Assembly (NCBI GenBank): GCA_036924085.1
Contig: JAVGWX010000011.1
Location: 38,891,970-38,955,969, forward strand
DNA length: 64,000 nucleotides
Reading direction: 5' to 3'
Source: Ariolimax columbianus
Lineage: Eukaryota; Mollusca; Gastropoda; Stylommatophora; Arionidae
The translations under genes and the position numbers were made by a program. Of this stretch, positions 51,877 to 63,189 are shown one piece after another. The first letter of the stretch is position 1; each line of letters starts with the position of its first letter. The notes under the pieces are model-generated. The model did not search any database. It saw only the letters and a list, made by a program, of their open reading frames with translations, and had not been told where the DNA came from.

Positions 51877-52400
51877 ATAGGCGTCTCAGTCTTTGTAGAC
51901 CATGCGCGTGTCGACCTGTGAGATTTGTCCAGCTCTGTCTCCTGTATCTTGACACTGTCTGCTATGAGTGTAAATGCCAACCCGCGAGTGACAGTCCCTG
52001 GCACAGATGGTGCAACCTTGCCGATAAGGCTGACTTGCCGGAGTGTTCCTACATCTCTTTAGTCTTTCTCTTTCCTCCCCAGCCAGAAGACCTCTACGAG
52101 CGTCGGCAGCCATACGTCCCCTCCAACTAGCTTGTCTCCAAACAACATTCTGAGAAATTTATTTCCAGCCTTCGGATGGGACGTCGCATGACTTCATGTC
52201 CATCTTGCATACATCCTTGAATTGCAGTGTGAGACGACCGATTTTTCTCTCGCCATTGTACAGTTGTTCATAGTGGATATCCATTGACAGTCGCTCATCT
52301 TCCATGCGATAAAACTGCCCCAACCATCGACGACGCCCTATGTCATTCACCGTTACAAAACTGTGCCTGTAGTGAACTATCCTTTGACGATTAGTTATCA
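51877..52400 (-). mobile_element. Non-LTR LINE C-terminus with zinc-finger-like end
   Basis: On minus: 52159-52401 'RRRWLGQFYRMEDERLSMDIHYEQLYNGERKIGRLTLQFKDVCKMDMKSCDV' (the 'R-W-L-G-H ... R-M-x-D-x-R ... L-x-F-K-D-V-C-K-x-D-M-K' segment), then a degraded linker, then 'CTICARDCHSRVGIYTHSRQCQ' with C-x2-C...H-x3-C spacing, the small finger that ends this LINE group. 3' tail (GAT)n. Related to 58300-58920 and 61925-62235. 5'-truncated and frameshifted. Confidence 0.82.
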
Positions 52401-53110
52401 TTAGCTTTCGTTACGTCTTGCAGCCACATAGAAAGTAGCTTGCATAGGATCTTGGAAAGCTGTTTACATGCACCACGCATCTGCTATTTACGGCTCTCAA
52501 GTTTTTGTCATCTGATGGATCTGTCAGGCAAGGTTAAATGACACGATTTACTACTTTGTTGTTTGTTTCGGGTTTAAACCTTCTGTTCTTGAATGTATGT
52601 TTCTTCCAACCTGATATAATTTTTTCTATGGTTATATCAGAGGTCGAGAGCAATCAAAATAATTGTAGCAGAGTCCCGGTTTCCACTATCTATTATGTTA
52701 CCACACTCATCCACATCATTCACGACCACACACAGCAAATATCATAGCGCGCAGAAGGTGGCATATTTATTTTTATCATACTCGTACAACAACTATTAAA
52801 GTGAGTGCAATGAAATTACAAACAATATAAGAAATACAATCTTATCTAAATAGATACATCGGAGTTTATAAGCATAAGCTATTGATGCTGCTTCCAACTA
52901 ATCCAACCCAGTTCTAGCTGCACACTTCCCTCCCCTTATCTGCATCCTAACACACTCTCAAAAACTCGTCCTCACGTTCGTATTCTGTGACACTCATATC
53001 CCTTCAGGTGGATGATCTGGACATAATACATTCAATATATTAAACTTATACTCACATATGATCACACCACACTCGATCGATCTGCGTATACCCACGCTCT
53101 GGAGCAAATA
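52401..53110. other. No recognisable feature
   Basis: AT-rich DNA, longest frame 69 residues, no motif. Confidence 0.5.
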
Positions 53111-53114
53111 TATT

Positions 53115-53260
53115 TTTCCCTCAGTGTCTACACACACCACACACACACATCTAGATCCTTCCTAGTCGATCTGTACCCTTGCGTAACTCTCAGAACATAC
53201 CTAGTTCCCTCAGTGTCTAGACACACCACACATACATCTAGATCTCTCTTAGACACAGGG
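53115..53260 (+). repeat. ~80-bp direct duplication
   Basis: 'ccctcagtgtctacacacacc' with 'acacatctagatcc' (about 53136-53160) recurs as 'ccctcagtgtctagacacacc' with 'catctagatctc' (about 53208-53250). Confidence 0.7.
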
Positions 53261-53340
53261 CGCCCAGCACACACCTTATAGAGCGACTGGCTAAGACTCG
53301 AAGGCGTATGCTAGTTCAGCGACCTTCTATCTCTCTCTCT

Positions 53341-53545
53341 GGCCAGTCTGCTTGAGCTAAAGTTTGTCTAGTATTATATAGTCTCAAGCAGTATCAGAGC
53401 TGTCCAATAGTCAGTCTGCTTGAGCTAAACTTTGTCTAGTATTATATTGTCTCAAGCACTATCAGAGCTGTCCAATGGTCAGTCTGCTTAAGCTAAACTT
53501 TGTCTAGAATTATATAGTCACACGCAGTATCAGAGCTGTCCAGTG
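53341..53545 (+). repeat. 68-bp minisatellite, 3 copies
   Basis: 'cagtctgctt' at 53344, 53412 and 53480; each unit contains 'agctaaactttgtctag' and 'tatcagagctgtcca'. Confidence 0.9.
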
Positions 53546-53609
53546 GAATCTCTGGGGGATGGCTTCGTTCTGTCGTTATTGGAACGGATTACTCTGAACA
53601 CCTGTCACT

Positions 53610-53935
53610 TGGCATGACTTGGCTTCGTTCATTCTTAATCTCCCACTACCAAACACTGAAAGTAGCAGAATGTAGTCCAGAGACCGGAATGCGTTGTGTC
53701 GTAGTTTACAGCTTGATTGCGATTTTTGCACCTTTCGGTCCAACACATCCGACTTCAGCAAACATTTTTTGAGTACCGGGTTAGCATTCCCTCTTTGATC
53801 CCTTCTCCCTAGCCAGTCTGCTCTGATCAACGCGTGGAGGTGTAGAAGGGTCTTGGCAGCTTTGGTTCGCTGGCCCTGACGCTAGCAGTCAGCTATGAGT
53901 CGCTGACCACTGCAGCTCAGCGTCTTGATCCCACG
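53610..53935 (-). mobile_element. S2 SINE-like element with small deletions
   Basis: Antisense S2 ('gacttggcttcgttcattc' to 'ctcagcgtcttgatccc') missing ~15 bp near 53660 and ~25 bp near 53820. Candidate short target duplication 'tgtcact' at about 53604 and 53936. The 84-residue minus frame in it is accidental. Confidence 0.8.
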
Positions 53936-53942
53936 TGTCACT

Positions 53943-54607
53943 CATCCCACAGTACCAAAATCGGAACGCCAGTGGTCAACACCTAGCGTCTACCTGACTA
54001 GACACCTTCTTTCCCCCAACCACGTTTTGTTTTGTTGAATTAGTATCGAGACGGTGAGTGACCTTGGCACACATTCAGGTACCTTTGTTCTCAGAGTCGC
54101 CGACCACATTATCCCACCCCGAAACGCTCATGCTCCGGTTAGAACTGTTACATAATAGGCATCTCTGCGTGAACTCTTGTGCATCGCTTTGAAGAACTTC
54201 GCTAATAAGGAGCGGAAGTCATCGCAGCCATCAAGACTGGATGCAATGAATCTAATAATTTCTCAAATGTGAGTCGGCATATCCAACGTTTCCGGGGGCA
54301 GATTCGGCCAGGTAATCAATCCAATTGCATAGTGGCAATATGGTCAATATATTGGTCAATTTGGCATTTGTCGCGAATCTCTACAATACATGAATGTGCT
54401 TGCGATAATGACGAACGTTATTAACAGCTTCAGTACTGTAACCATGGTGCTCGATCATGCATGTCATATGTCATACGTCATGTAGCCAAATGCCTAAATG
54501 TATCTGTCTTTTGCCTTGGAGTATCATGGCAGACCTATGCCGTGTCGCAGATCATCAGTCCATCTCCGATTGGGCATCGTTCTAAACGATTACTAGTATA
54601 TGACCTG
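53943..54607. other. No recognisable feature
   Basis: Unique-looking DNA with frames under 70 residues. Confidence 0.5.
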
Positions 54608-54610
54608 TAT

Positions 54611-54988
54611 TTGGGGACTGAGTGGTCTCGGGGTAAGACGTCCGCCTCGGGTGCTGGAGGTCGCTAGTTCAAATCACGGTGGAGACCGGAATTTTTTCAC
54701 GTGGATTTTCTAGTATTTCCCTGTAAATCTGGGTAGTAGAGATCGGACGCCCGTTTCAGTGTCGCTCACGATTAAAATCTATCGGCAGTTGGAAATAGAA
54801 AAGAGTAGGCTTAACGGCCTCTGCCATGGCAAAATTCGAAGAATGTTAAAAATGTACCCAATCTATTACATGTTCCTCACCGTTGCTACGGAGTTAGTGC
54901 ATTGGGCTGAGATTTTCAAACAGAAAATGTGGAGAAGAACAGAGTACTTATGGGTTAAACCGTGTGCAATGACGTTGCTTCTTCGATA
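54611..54988 (+). mobile_element. S4 SINE, copy 1, tRNA-Ser/Leu-like head
   Basis: The head 'ggggactgagtggtctcggg', 'gtccgcctcgggtgctgg', 'aggtcgctagttcaaatcac' resembles a class II tRNA (Ser/Leu type). A-box-like 'gagtggtctcgg' and B-box-like 'agttcaaatcacg' (54666-54678). Body blocks 'gggtagtagagatcggacg', 'taggcttaacggcc', 'gttaaaaatgtac', 'cttatgggttaaaccgtgtg' all recur at 59368-59740. Ends before a (GA)n run. Confidence 0.8.

Positions 54989-55032
<44 letters not shown>
54989..55032 (+). repeat. (GA)n microsatellite following S4
   Basis: About 20 GA units with AA interruptions, immediately after the S4 end. Confidence 0.9.
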
Positions 55033-55035
<3 letters not shown>

Positions 55036-56289
55036 ATATGACCACCATGACGTCACTTCATGTGCCCATTTCCAAGCATGCGCGTCACGTGGCCTGCCCA
55101 CCTGTATTTTCTAAGCAACGCCGAATCCATGACGACATTGATGGAAGCTTGACTCCTGATACAAGTGTTGGGGGTGTGTCTACGTGGTGAGCTTCACGGC
55201 GTTATACCCTACACCGCACGATGAGTAGTCGTTAATACTCATTTGTGAATCTGATACAAGCATGGGCGAGTTGGAGTTGCATGCGAGAGGGCAAGAAGGG
55301 AGACGGACTGGATCATAGAGAATGGGGGAAGGGGACGGGGCATTTGAATCGGTTGGTTGGTGACGGGCCGTTTAGAGGAGGAAGAGGTGGGCAGGCAGAT
55401 TTGGCGTGGGTTGAAAGGGGGTGACGAGTTCAAGGGTGGGTAAAGAGTGCAATGGAAATGTGATGCGAAGGAGGTGCGCGGAAAGGGGTAGAACATACAA
55501 TTGTCAAACTGGTTTTTTTTAAAATATGTGCAGTTCGTCTGACGGACACATATTCTGTACCTGCTTGCTTGTACCTTACTTTATGTAATTTCTGAATTGT
55601 TTGACGTCGGCATGTTTTAAATACAAGTTAGTGGGTAATTATGCCTGGACATCGGATTTGATTGATAGCTTATCACGCAGTGTGACACGTATTACGCCTT
55701 CGGTTGGAGAGTGTCATCTTGCATGGGTTAGCTCGGTTACCGGTAATATCTACATCCACCAAATCGACAACAGATAGCGAGTTTTCACGTATTGACACGC
55801 AAACAATCGATACGCTGTGATCTACACTGTGATATCGATTTCGTTGTGGGAGTGATACGTACAATAGCGGGGGTGGTGGTGGTTAGCAACAGATTAATTG
55901 ACTGAAATGGTCCACGAGTGGGTGGACACAACACATGGTGACACGTAGTTTTGGGGGGATCCGTTTGACGCCGAGATATTGCAGCATTCAACGTTTGACG
56001 TAATTTACTCTGAGTGACCGCAGTGCTCAATGTGGTTTGGACTACAAAGGATGCGGTTTGTGTTAGATCTTCTGATACTAGAAAGAGTGTAAAGACATGG
56101 TATGAACAGGTTTATTAGAAATATCGCAAATATGAAATTTGAAGATACGGAAGTATGAACGTTTCATATTCACAATTAAGTTGGCGTGAGTATATCAATG
56201 CGCATAGTTCAGGAAAGTGTTAAAAGTATAGGGGACGTGTTAAATTGTTGCAGATAAATTGCTATATTTAAGGAAACGTGGTAAATTGT
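55033..56289. other. No recognised gene
   Basis: Frames up to 85 residues (55239-55496 -) without motif. Short G-rich GGT tract near 55868-55885. No dispersed family recognised. Confidence 0.4.
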
Positions 56290-56975
56290 TTTTAATTATT
56301 AATTATCCAACAGAAGCATGTTACATTGTTGAATATACATCGATGTCTCTAAATGTAGCGTACTACATTGTTGTGCATAGACTGAAATCTATATTGGAAC
56401 GTGATACATTTCTGTACATAGCTCGCTATTTATTATAACACATGCTACATTGTTGTACCTAGACTGACATTTCTAGTGGAACATGCTACATTGTTGTACA
56501 TAGACTGATATCTACAGTGGAACATGCTACATTGTTGTACATAGCTCACTATTTCTAGTGGAACATGATATAATGCTGTACATAGACTGATATATGTAAT
56601 GGCACATGCTACATTATTGTACGCAGACTGATATCTTTAGTGGAACATGTTGCATTGTTGTACGCAGACTGGTATCTCTAGTGGAACATGCTACATTGTT
56701 GTACTCAGACTGGTATCTCTAGTGGAACATGCTACATTGTTGTATGCAGACTGGTATCTCTAGTGGAACATGCTACATTGTTGTATGCAAACTGGTATAT
56801 TTAGTGGGACATGCTACATTATTGTACGCAGACTGGTATCTCTACTGAAACATGCTACATTGTTGTACACAGACTTGTATCTCTAGTGGAACATGCTACA
56901 TTGTACTACGCAGACTGGTATATCTAGTGGAACATGCTATTGTACATATGTCGCTATCTTTGGGGAAGAATGTTA
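56290..56975 (+). repeat. ~41-bp minisatellite
   Basis: Unit of about 41 bp: 'acatgctacattgttgtacg' then 'cagactggtatctctagtgg'. Older, diverged units on the left (56290-56560), more uniform ones at 56630-56900. Confidence 0.9.
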
Positions 56976-56999
56976 CATTATTGTACATATACCGTTAAC

Positions 57000-57728
57000 A
57001 TACTGTTAAAACGTTTCTTTGCTTACATACTGTTGGAGACGTTTCTCTGGATACATACTGGGGAAGTCGCTCCTCTGCTCACATACTGGGAATAACACTT
57101 CTCTGCTCACATACTGGGAATAACACTTCTCTGCTCACATGATGGGGAAGACGCTTCTCTGTACGCATACTGGGGAAGACGCTTCTCTGCTCACATACTG
57201 GGGAAGGCGCTTCTCTGCTCACATACTGGTGAAGACGCTTTTCTGCTCACATACTCAAGAAGACGCTTTTCTTCTCACATACTGGGGAAGACTCTTCTCT
57301 GCTCACATATTGGGGAAGACGCTTCTCTGCTCACATACTGGGGAAGACGCTTTTCTGCTCACATACTGGGGAAGACGCTTCTCTGCTCACATACTGAAGA
57401 AGACGCTTTTCTGCTCACATACTGGGGAAGACGCACGCTTCTCTGCTCACATACTGGGGAAGACGCTTTTCTGCTCACATACTGGGGAAGACGCTTTTCT
57501 GCTAACATACTGGGGAAGACGCTTCTCTGCTCACATACTGGGGAAGACGCTTCTCTGCTCACATACTGGGGAAGACGCTTCTCTGCTCACATACTGGGGA
57601 AGACGCTTCTCTGCTCACATACTGGGGAAGACGCTTCTCTGCTCACATACTGGGCAAGACGCTTCTCTACTCACATACTGGGGAAGACGCTTCTCTGCTC
57701 ACATACTGGGGAAGACGCTTCTCTGCTC
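57000..57728 (+). repeat. 28-bp minisatellite, about 26 copies
   Basis: Unit 'ctctgctcacatactgggga'+'agacgctt'. Left units are diverged, right units nearly identical. One unit has a 4-bp insertion ('acgcacgctt', about 57430). The 207-residue frame is a repeat by-product. Confidence 0.93.
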
Positions 57729-58275
57729 GATTTGGGTTTTATCATTCACAATCATATCGTAATGGATTGCAATCACACCTTTTTCCTTTCTACAACATAT
57801 GTTATCGTCTGAAATAACGGAAAAAAATTCAGTGATGATAAAGATAATAACTTTAGTAATGAAAATATGCACAGTATGTATATTTGCTTTGCGGGTTTTG
57901 TATTTGTTTGTTATGTTCTTTGCCACATGTGTGCGTTTGTTATTCCATATGTCTACGTGCTATCAAATACTCAGCGTACGCATTCGAAATATGGGATCGA
58001 GTAACATGCCATATCAAATATCAGTTAGACAAATCTACACCTGGCACTGTTTCACAACAGTTGCACATTTGCATTAACCATGTAGACACCTGTGCGGGTG
58101 TGTGTTCTTGTGTAACATCATTATACGGTATAGCACGACATTGACTTATCGTCAATTGCTAACTAATTTTGCTGTTATAGGCTTCGTGACAGATGTGCAG
58201 TGCGGTATTTTTGATCAATTTCCGTAAGCGAAGTAACCGTCCTTCCAAGGCAAAATCATGTGTCAGCCAAATTGG
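57729..58275. other. No recognised gene
   Basis: Frames of 86-92 residues (57799-58144) without motif. Confidence 0.45.
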
Positions 58276-58277
58276 TT

Positions 58278-58301
58278 TTATATATATATATATATATATA
58301 T
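58278..58301 (+). repeat. (TA)n at the truncated LINE end
   Basis: About 11 TA units joined directly to 'tatggcagtgaaacatgg' (Y-G-S-E-T-W) of the next LINE. Confidence 0.88.
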
Positions 58302-58912
58302 GGCAGTGAAACATGGTCTATCTACACGTACCATGAGAGACGGCTAAACAGCGATCACGCGAGGTGCTTACGAAGAATTCTGGAGGTTGAGATGCAAGAC
58401 ACGATCACCAAGAGAACAGGCAATGTCACACTATTGTCCGTGCTTAGTCTTCGAAATCTCCTATGGCTGGGGCACACTCGGAGAATGTTTGATGGCAGAA
58501 TAGCAAAAGATCTTGTCTGTGGGGAATTACAGTTGCGAAAGGTCTCGGAGCCGACCACTGCTTCGGTCTGGCCTAACACTACTTCGGTACAAGTGGGGTA
58601 TGAATGATGCAAGCATCGATATGGAATCGTGGAAATAGGACACCATGGATCGTGCTACATGAAGGTGCAGGATAAAGCATGGGATACAGACAAAGGCGAT
58701 ACTGGTTGCTGATTGGCTAAAGACTTAGCGTTTGAGAAGACACGTCACACCATGCAATGCTTCAAATGGCATGACCCGCCCTGTACACACTGTGGAAGAT
58801 ACATGTCTGCTCGGATTGGTCTCATGAGTAACATTCATTATGGTCATGGACTGTAGTTACATCTCCTTTTTCAAAGCGCAATTACCATCGTCTGACAAGA
58901 CTGAAAGAGCCA
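58302..58912 (+). mobile_element. Non-LTR LINE C-terminus with zinc-finger-like end
   Basis: The plus frame 58260-58607 reads 'GSETWSIYTYHERRLNSDHARCLRRILEVEMQD', 'LLSVLSLRNLLWLGHTRRMFDGRIAKDLVCGEL', then degrades. Later '[27 protein letters not shown]' (about 58755-58840) is the C-x2-C finger with 'S-R-I-G-L' of this LINE group. 3' end 'aagactgaaagagccaatg' then (ATG)n. Same group as 51877-52400. 5'-truncated at the Y-G-S-E-T-W codons. Confidence 0.85.
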
Positions 58913-58922
58913 ATGATGATGA

Positions 58923-58991
<69 letters not shown>
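58913..58991 (+). repeat. (GAT)4-(AT)n at the LINE 3' tail
   Basis: 'gatgatgatgat' followed by about 32 AT units. The (GAT) part is the LINE tail; the AT run has grown from it. Confidence 0.9.
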
Positions 58992-58992
<1 letters not shown>

Positions 58993-59232
58993 GTATATGT
59001 GTGTATGGACATATACCTACATTCGTACACAAAGATGCATGCTTACTCATACACACGTTCATACATTTATGTTTACAACTTATACTATCTTTCACATACA
59101 TCTACTTTTGCATATGTAAATTTACTGGCACGTAGCTTGTGCGATACATCGATTAGGTCACGCGCTATTATATATCAGGGTTTAGAGCGTAGTAGCTTAA
59201 GTGGTCTGTGTTTTGGATGTGCGTGTGTGTAT

Positions 59233-59233
<1 letters not shown>

Positions 59234-59279
<46 letters not shown>
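59234..59279 (+). repeat. (CT)n microsatellite
   Basis: About 21 CT units. Confidence 0.95.
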
Positions 59280-59280
<1 letters not shown>

Positions 59281-59367
59281 CTCTCTTAAGCACACGTAAC
59301 ATGGTTGCACGACGTTAATATACACGAAAATAAATTAATTTCGTCCCCAGTAGACAGCCATTTTTAC

Positions 59368-59745
59368 AAACTCAGTGGTCTCAAGTTAAGTCATCGGCCC
59401 CGGGTGCTGGATGTCACGGATTCAAATCACGGTGAAGATTGGGATTTTTTCACGCGGACTTTCTGATATTTCCCTAGATCTCTGGGTAGTAGAGATCGAA
59501 CGCCCATTTGCAGTGTCGAGCATGTTAAAAATCCACGGGTAGTTGGAAATCTAACAATAGGCTTAACGGCCGCTGCCCGGTTAAAATTCAACATTATGTT
59601 AAAAATCTACACGTTATGTTAAGGATTCTCGCCAGTGCTTCGGAGTTCGTGCATTGTGCTGATATTCTTCAAAAATATGGACAAGAATAGAGCACTTATG
59701 GGTTAAACCGTGTGCAAGTCAACGTTGATTCTTCAATTAAACTAA
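59368..59745 (+). mobile_element. S4 SINE, copy 2
   Basis: Same blocks as 54611-54988. The head is more mutated ('ctcagtggtctcaagttaag', B-box-like 'gattcaaatcacg' 59419-59431). Ends 'gttgattcttcaattaaac' and an AAAC-rich tail. Confidence 0.78.
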
Positions 59746-60214
59746 ACAAAACATCATCAAGTTTAATTTAACTTAATAAGGCGTTGTCCGTTTGCGCGAA
59801 CTTCTATTTCTCCTATTTTAACCAACTACCCATAACCTAGAGAGCTGGAATTGTGTATACAATCTCTATTATTGCGAGATGCTAATCTATGAAAATTGCA
59901 CCCATTAAACTTCTCCCCTCCCCCCCAATCTCCCCGCCAAATCCCCCTGAAGAAAAATGTAAAAGATAAATGAAATATTAAAAGAAAGAAAGACGAAGCG
60001 TGTCTTAGTATACACATCTATCAGGCCGTACCGAAAAGCGTAATTACAAATAACTGTTTGACCTTCATTGCAGTTATAAATTACCTCAAGTCATTTTGAC
60101 TACATTCAAATATAGAGAAACTCGATCCAAAAGTTCTTAGCGTTTATGGCTATGTTTTTGAGGAGAAATGGTAATTATTGGGTATTTGTGGAGAAATTGG
60201 TAGTATTTCTTGTG

Positions 60215-60215
<1 letters not shown>
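59746..60215. other. No recognisable feature
   Basis: AT-rich, no frames above 65 residues. Confidence 0.5.
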
Positions 60216-60248
<33 letters not shown>

Positions 60249-60515
60249 ATCTAATCTAATCTAATCTAATCTAATCTAATCTAATCTAATCTAATCTAAT
60301 CTAATCTAATCTAATCTAATCTAATCTAATCTAATCTAATCTAATCTAATCTAATCTAATCTAATCTAATCTAATCTAATCTAATCTAATCTAATCTAAT
60401 CTAATCTAATCTAATCTAATCTAATCTAATTTAATCTAATCTAATAATCTAATCTAATCTAATCTAATCTAATCTAATCTATCTAATCTATCCATCCATC
60501 CATCCATCCATCTAT
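60216..60515 (+). repeat. (ATCT)n - (AATCT)n - (ATCC)n array
   Basis: About 8 'atct', then about 45 'aatct', then 'atct' and about 6 'atcc'. The pentamer very likely arose from the tetramer by one inserted A and then expanded. Confidence 0.95.
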
Positions 60516-60592
60516 GTGGTTAGCGTGCTGGCTTCGCATCTGAGTGGTCCTGGGTTCATTCCCCAGTTTAACCGGTAATGGAAAAATGGGTG
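60512..60592 (+). other. tRNA-like sequence with A and B boxes
   Basis: 'tggttagcgtgctggcttcg' contains an A-box-like 'tggttagcgtg' (60517-60527), and 'ggttcattccc' (60553-60563) matches the B box. 'gcttcgcatc' resembles an anticodon arm of the Ala type. It lacks a clean acceptor stem, so it is a tRNA relic or SINE head, not a working tRNA. Confidence 0.6.
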
Positions 60593-61420
60593 GTATACGT
60601 TTTTGTGGAGTAATGAGTAGTATCGGTATTGTGGAGTTATCAGTAGTGTCGTATTGTGAAGTTATCAGTAGTGTCGTATTGTGAAGTTATCAGTAGTGTC
60701 GTATTGTGGAGTTATCAGTAGTGTCGTATTGTGGAGTTATCAGTAGTGTCGTATTGTGAAGTTATCAGTAGTGTCGTATTGTGGAGTTATCAGTAGTATC
60801 GTATTGTGGAGTTATCAGTAGTGTCGTATTGTGAAGTTATCAGTAGTTTCGGTATTGTGGAGTTATCAGTAGTATCGGTATTGTGGAGTTATCAGTAGTG
60901 TCGGAATTGTGGAGTAGTGAGTAGTATCGGTATTGTGGAGTAATCAGTAGTATCGGTATTGTGGAGTAATGAGTAGTATCGGTATTGTGGAGTAATCAGT
61001 AGTATCGGTATTGTGGAGTTATCAGTAGTATCGGTATTGTGGAGTTATCAGTAGTATCGGTATTGTGGAGTTATCAGTAGTATCAGTATTGTGGAGTTAT
61101 CAGTAGTATCGGTATTGTGGAGTTATCAGTAGTATCGGTATTGTGGAGTTATCAGTAGTATCGGTATTGTGGAGTTATCAGTAGTATCGGTATTGTGGAG
61201 TTATCAGTAGTATCGTTATTGTGGAGTTATCAGTAGTATCGGTATTGTGGAGTTATCAGTAGTATCGGTATTGTGGAGTTATCAGTAGTATCGGTATTGT
61301 GGAGTTATCAGTAGTATCGGTATTGTGGAGTTATCAGTAGTATCGGTATTGTGGAGTTATCAGTAGTATCGGTATTGTGGAGTAGTGAGTAGTATCGGTA
61401 TTGTGGAGTAATCAGTACTG
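60593..61420 (+). repeat. 26-bp minisatellite, about 31 copies
   Basis: Unit 'gtggagttatcagtagtatc'+'ggtatt'. The left part uses a 24-25 bp variant lacking one G ('gtgtcgtattgtg', 60640-60840). Highly uniform from 61000 to 61370. Confidence 0.93.
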
Positions 61421-61924
61421 TGAATATTTGTGTGACGAATGTTAATTCTGTGTCGTTGGAGATCACGAGCTAAGTACACAAACAGTTTTCTGACTCCTTT
61501 TCTCCGACCTCATTGAAAATTGAGGACCAACCTCTACATTGATCACATAAAAGGGTTCTAGCCATCATATAATATCCGCTTATTTCAATTACTGGGATAC
61601 GCCGCTGAGACCCGAAGATGCGATCCGACGCTGGGATCCACCAATGAAGTTTTAGCGCTCAATAATACAAGCCGGTTTCTACGGGCGTTGTCACTCAGAC
61701 TTGGTTTTCAGTTTACCTCCGAAAGAAAAATAAACCGACGTCTTACCTACAAGGGACGTCTACATCAAACTGTGACTTTTTTGTTTGGTAATGGGACATT
61801 TTATTTTTCTTCAATAGTAAAAATGCGATTAAATTTTTGGTATAATCTCCTGCAGTGTTTATGCAGTAATCTTATGGTGGTTCGCGTGGTTTGCATGCAC
61901 TATCATTTTCCAACAATAATCTTC
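61421..61924. other. No recognised gene
   Basis: A 97-residue plus frame (61688-61981) runs into the LINE remnant; its upstream part has no motif. Confidence 0.4.
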
Positions 61925-62270
61925 TATGCGAGATGCAGAATGGCGAACGCTCCCAAGGAGGCCAAAAAAAAAGCGCTTTAAAGACACACTAAAAACGTCT
62001 TTAAAAGCATTTAGCATAAACCTCGAAACATGGAAAGATGCTGCAAAAGACCGAATAGCCTGGCGTACAGTCCGCAAAGGAGACTAAAAAGACTGCAGCA
62101 GAACAATGGAGAAAGGCCAGAAAATCCCGTGAAATAACAGTCTCGCGAAGCGAACTTTCCATGCCCTCCCTGCCTGCGAGTATGCAGATCCCGCACCCAT
62201 CCACAACCCGGAAGTACAGAATACTCGACTAGAAGGACTGGCTAAAATGAAAATGGAAAGGTCCTCATCA
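61925..62270 (+). mobile_element. Non-LTR LINE far C-terminus with zinc-finger-like end
   Basis: Across frames: 'KEAKKKAL.RHTKNVFKS', 'INLETWKDAAKDRIAWRTV' (61995-62085), then 'NFPCPPCLRVCRSRTHP' (62150-62200), a C-x2-C finger with the R-V-C-R-S-R core. Same group as 51877 and 58302. The 3' boundary meets the mariner remnant at about 62270-62290. Confidence 0.72.
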
Positions 62271-62289
62271 CGCGTGATGGACGAATAAG

Positions 62290-62914
62290 AATCCCAGGGA
62301 AGTAATCCTTGAAAAGCGTCAGTGTAGAAAGATTTGTCAGTATGTCTGTAGGAATCCAGGACATCCTGTATTACTTCGTCACCAGTGCTGAAATGCTGAC
62401 CTTCCGTGAATTCTTTTAGGGGTTCAAATAGGTGGAAATCGGTTGGAACGTGGTCAATGCTGTAAGGTGGATACGGCAATGCCTCTCAGCCGAGTTGCTG
62501 CATATGGCAGAATAGTGCGTGGGGCCCTATGAGGTCGGGCGTTATCTTGCAGGGGCAGGACGGGATTATCAGTCACGGATATACGGCCTTCTCTAAAAAC
62601 GTTTACACCATTCAAATGTCTTATTGCGGCTGAGTGTCTCATCGCCGTATTGTGATTGCAGGCTTCTGTAAACTTCCACAGGTTTCCCGCCTTCTTTCAC
62701 AAGAAACTCCATCACAATACGCTGTTCCATGCAAGCACTAACAATGTTGTCTGCCATTGTTATTTATATGTCACGTGACTGGCCGGGGGCAAGTGGGCCA
62801 CCTAGCAGCAATAGGATACACGTGCCTCTAACTAATGATAATAGTTCCAGCACGGTATAACCAACTCAGACAGAACTAGAACAAAAAGTCCCGGTTTGAT
62901 ATGAACACCCCTCG
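62290..62914 (-). mobile_element. Mariner-like element, copy A3, internally deleted and 3'-truncated
   Basis: The left end is at 62914 on minus ('cgaggggtgttcatatcaaa', with TA at 62915-62916) and matches copy A2 through the 5' UTR. Transposase starts 'MADNIVSACMEQRIVMEFLVK' near 62757, then 'KTFEWCKRF'-like sequence. At 'ISVTDNP' it jumps directly to 'LPLQDNARPH' (second catalytic Asp 62544-62546), followed by '..TDFHLFEPLKEF' (third Asp 62438-62440). The first Asp region is deleted, and the 3' terminal repeat is missing where it abuts LINE DNA. Confidence 0.85.
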
Positions 62915-63189
62915 TACGTCACACATGTCGACTCGTTGCGCACAGAAGACCCGTATCAATACCGCTCAACCAGTTGCTCTCAGTAGTGGTACAAGCACAT
63001 ACGACATTCAGTTCTTGGCAACTCACGCTAGTTGGCTTCAGGTGCGCATAATATAATCACATTAACAACATGATACATTCGAATAGAATGAATACTAGCT
63101 CTTTGACAGTCAGCACGGAATAGATGTATTGTAATGTGTTGGCATGGCTTTCTAGGCAATAGCAACAGGGGAGTCATAGTAATTAGTAT

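Noticed and set aside
53576..53830. 84-residue frame ('CLLKSDVLDRKV..')
   Set aside because: It is S2 sequence. The same peptide appears at 19587-19659 where S2 adjoins the LINE.
57139..57762. 207-residue repeat frame
   Set aside because: 28-bp minisatellite; no independent coding evidence.
60512..60592. Functional tRNA gene
   Set aside because: A and B boxes are present but acceptor and D stems do not pair convincingly.
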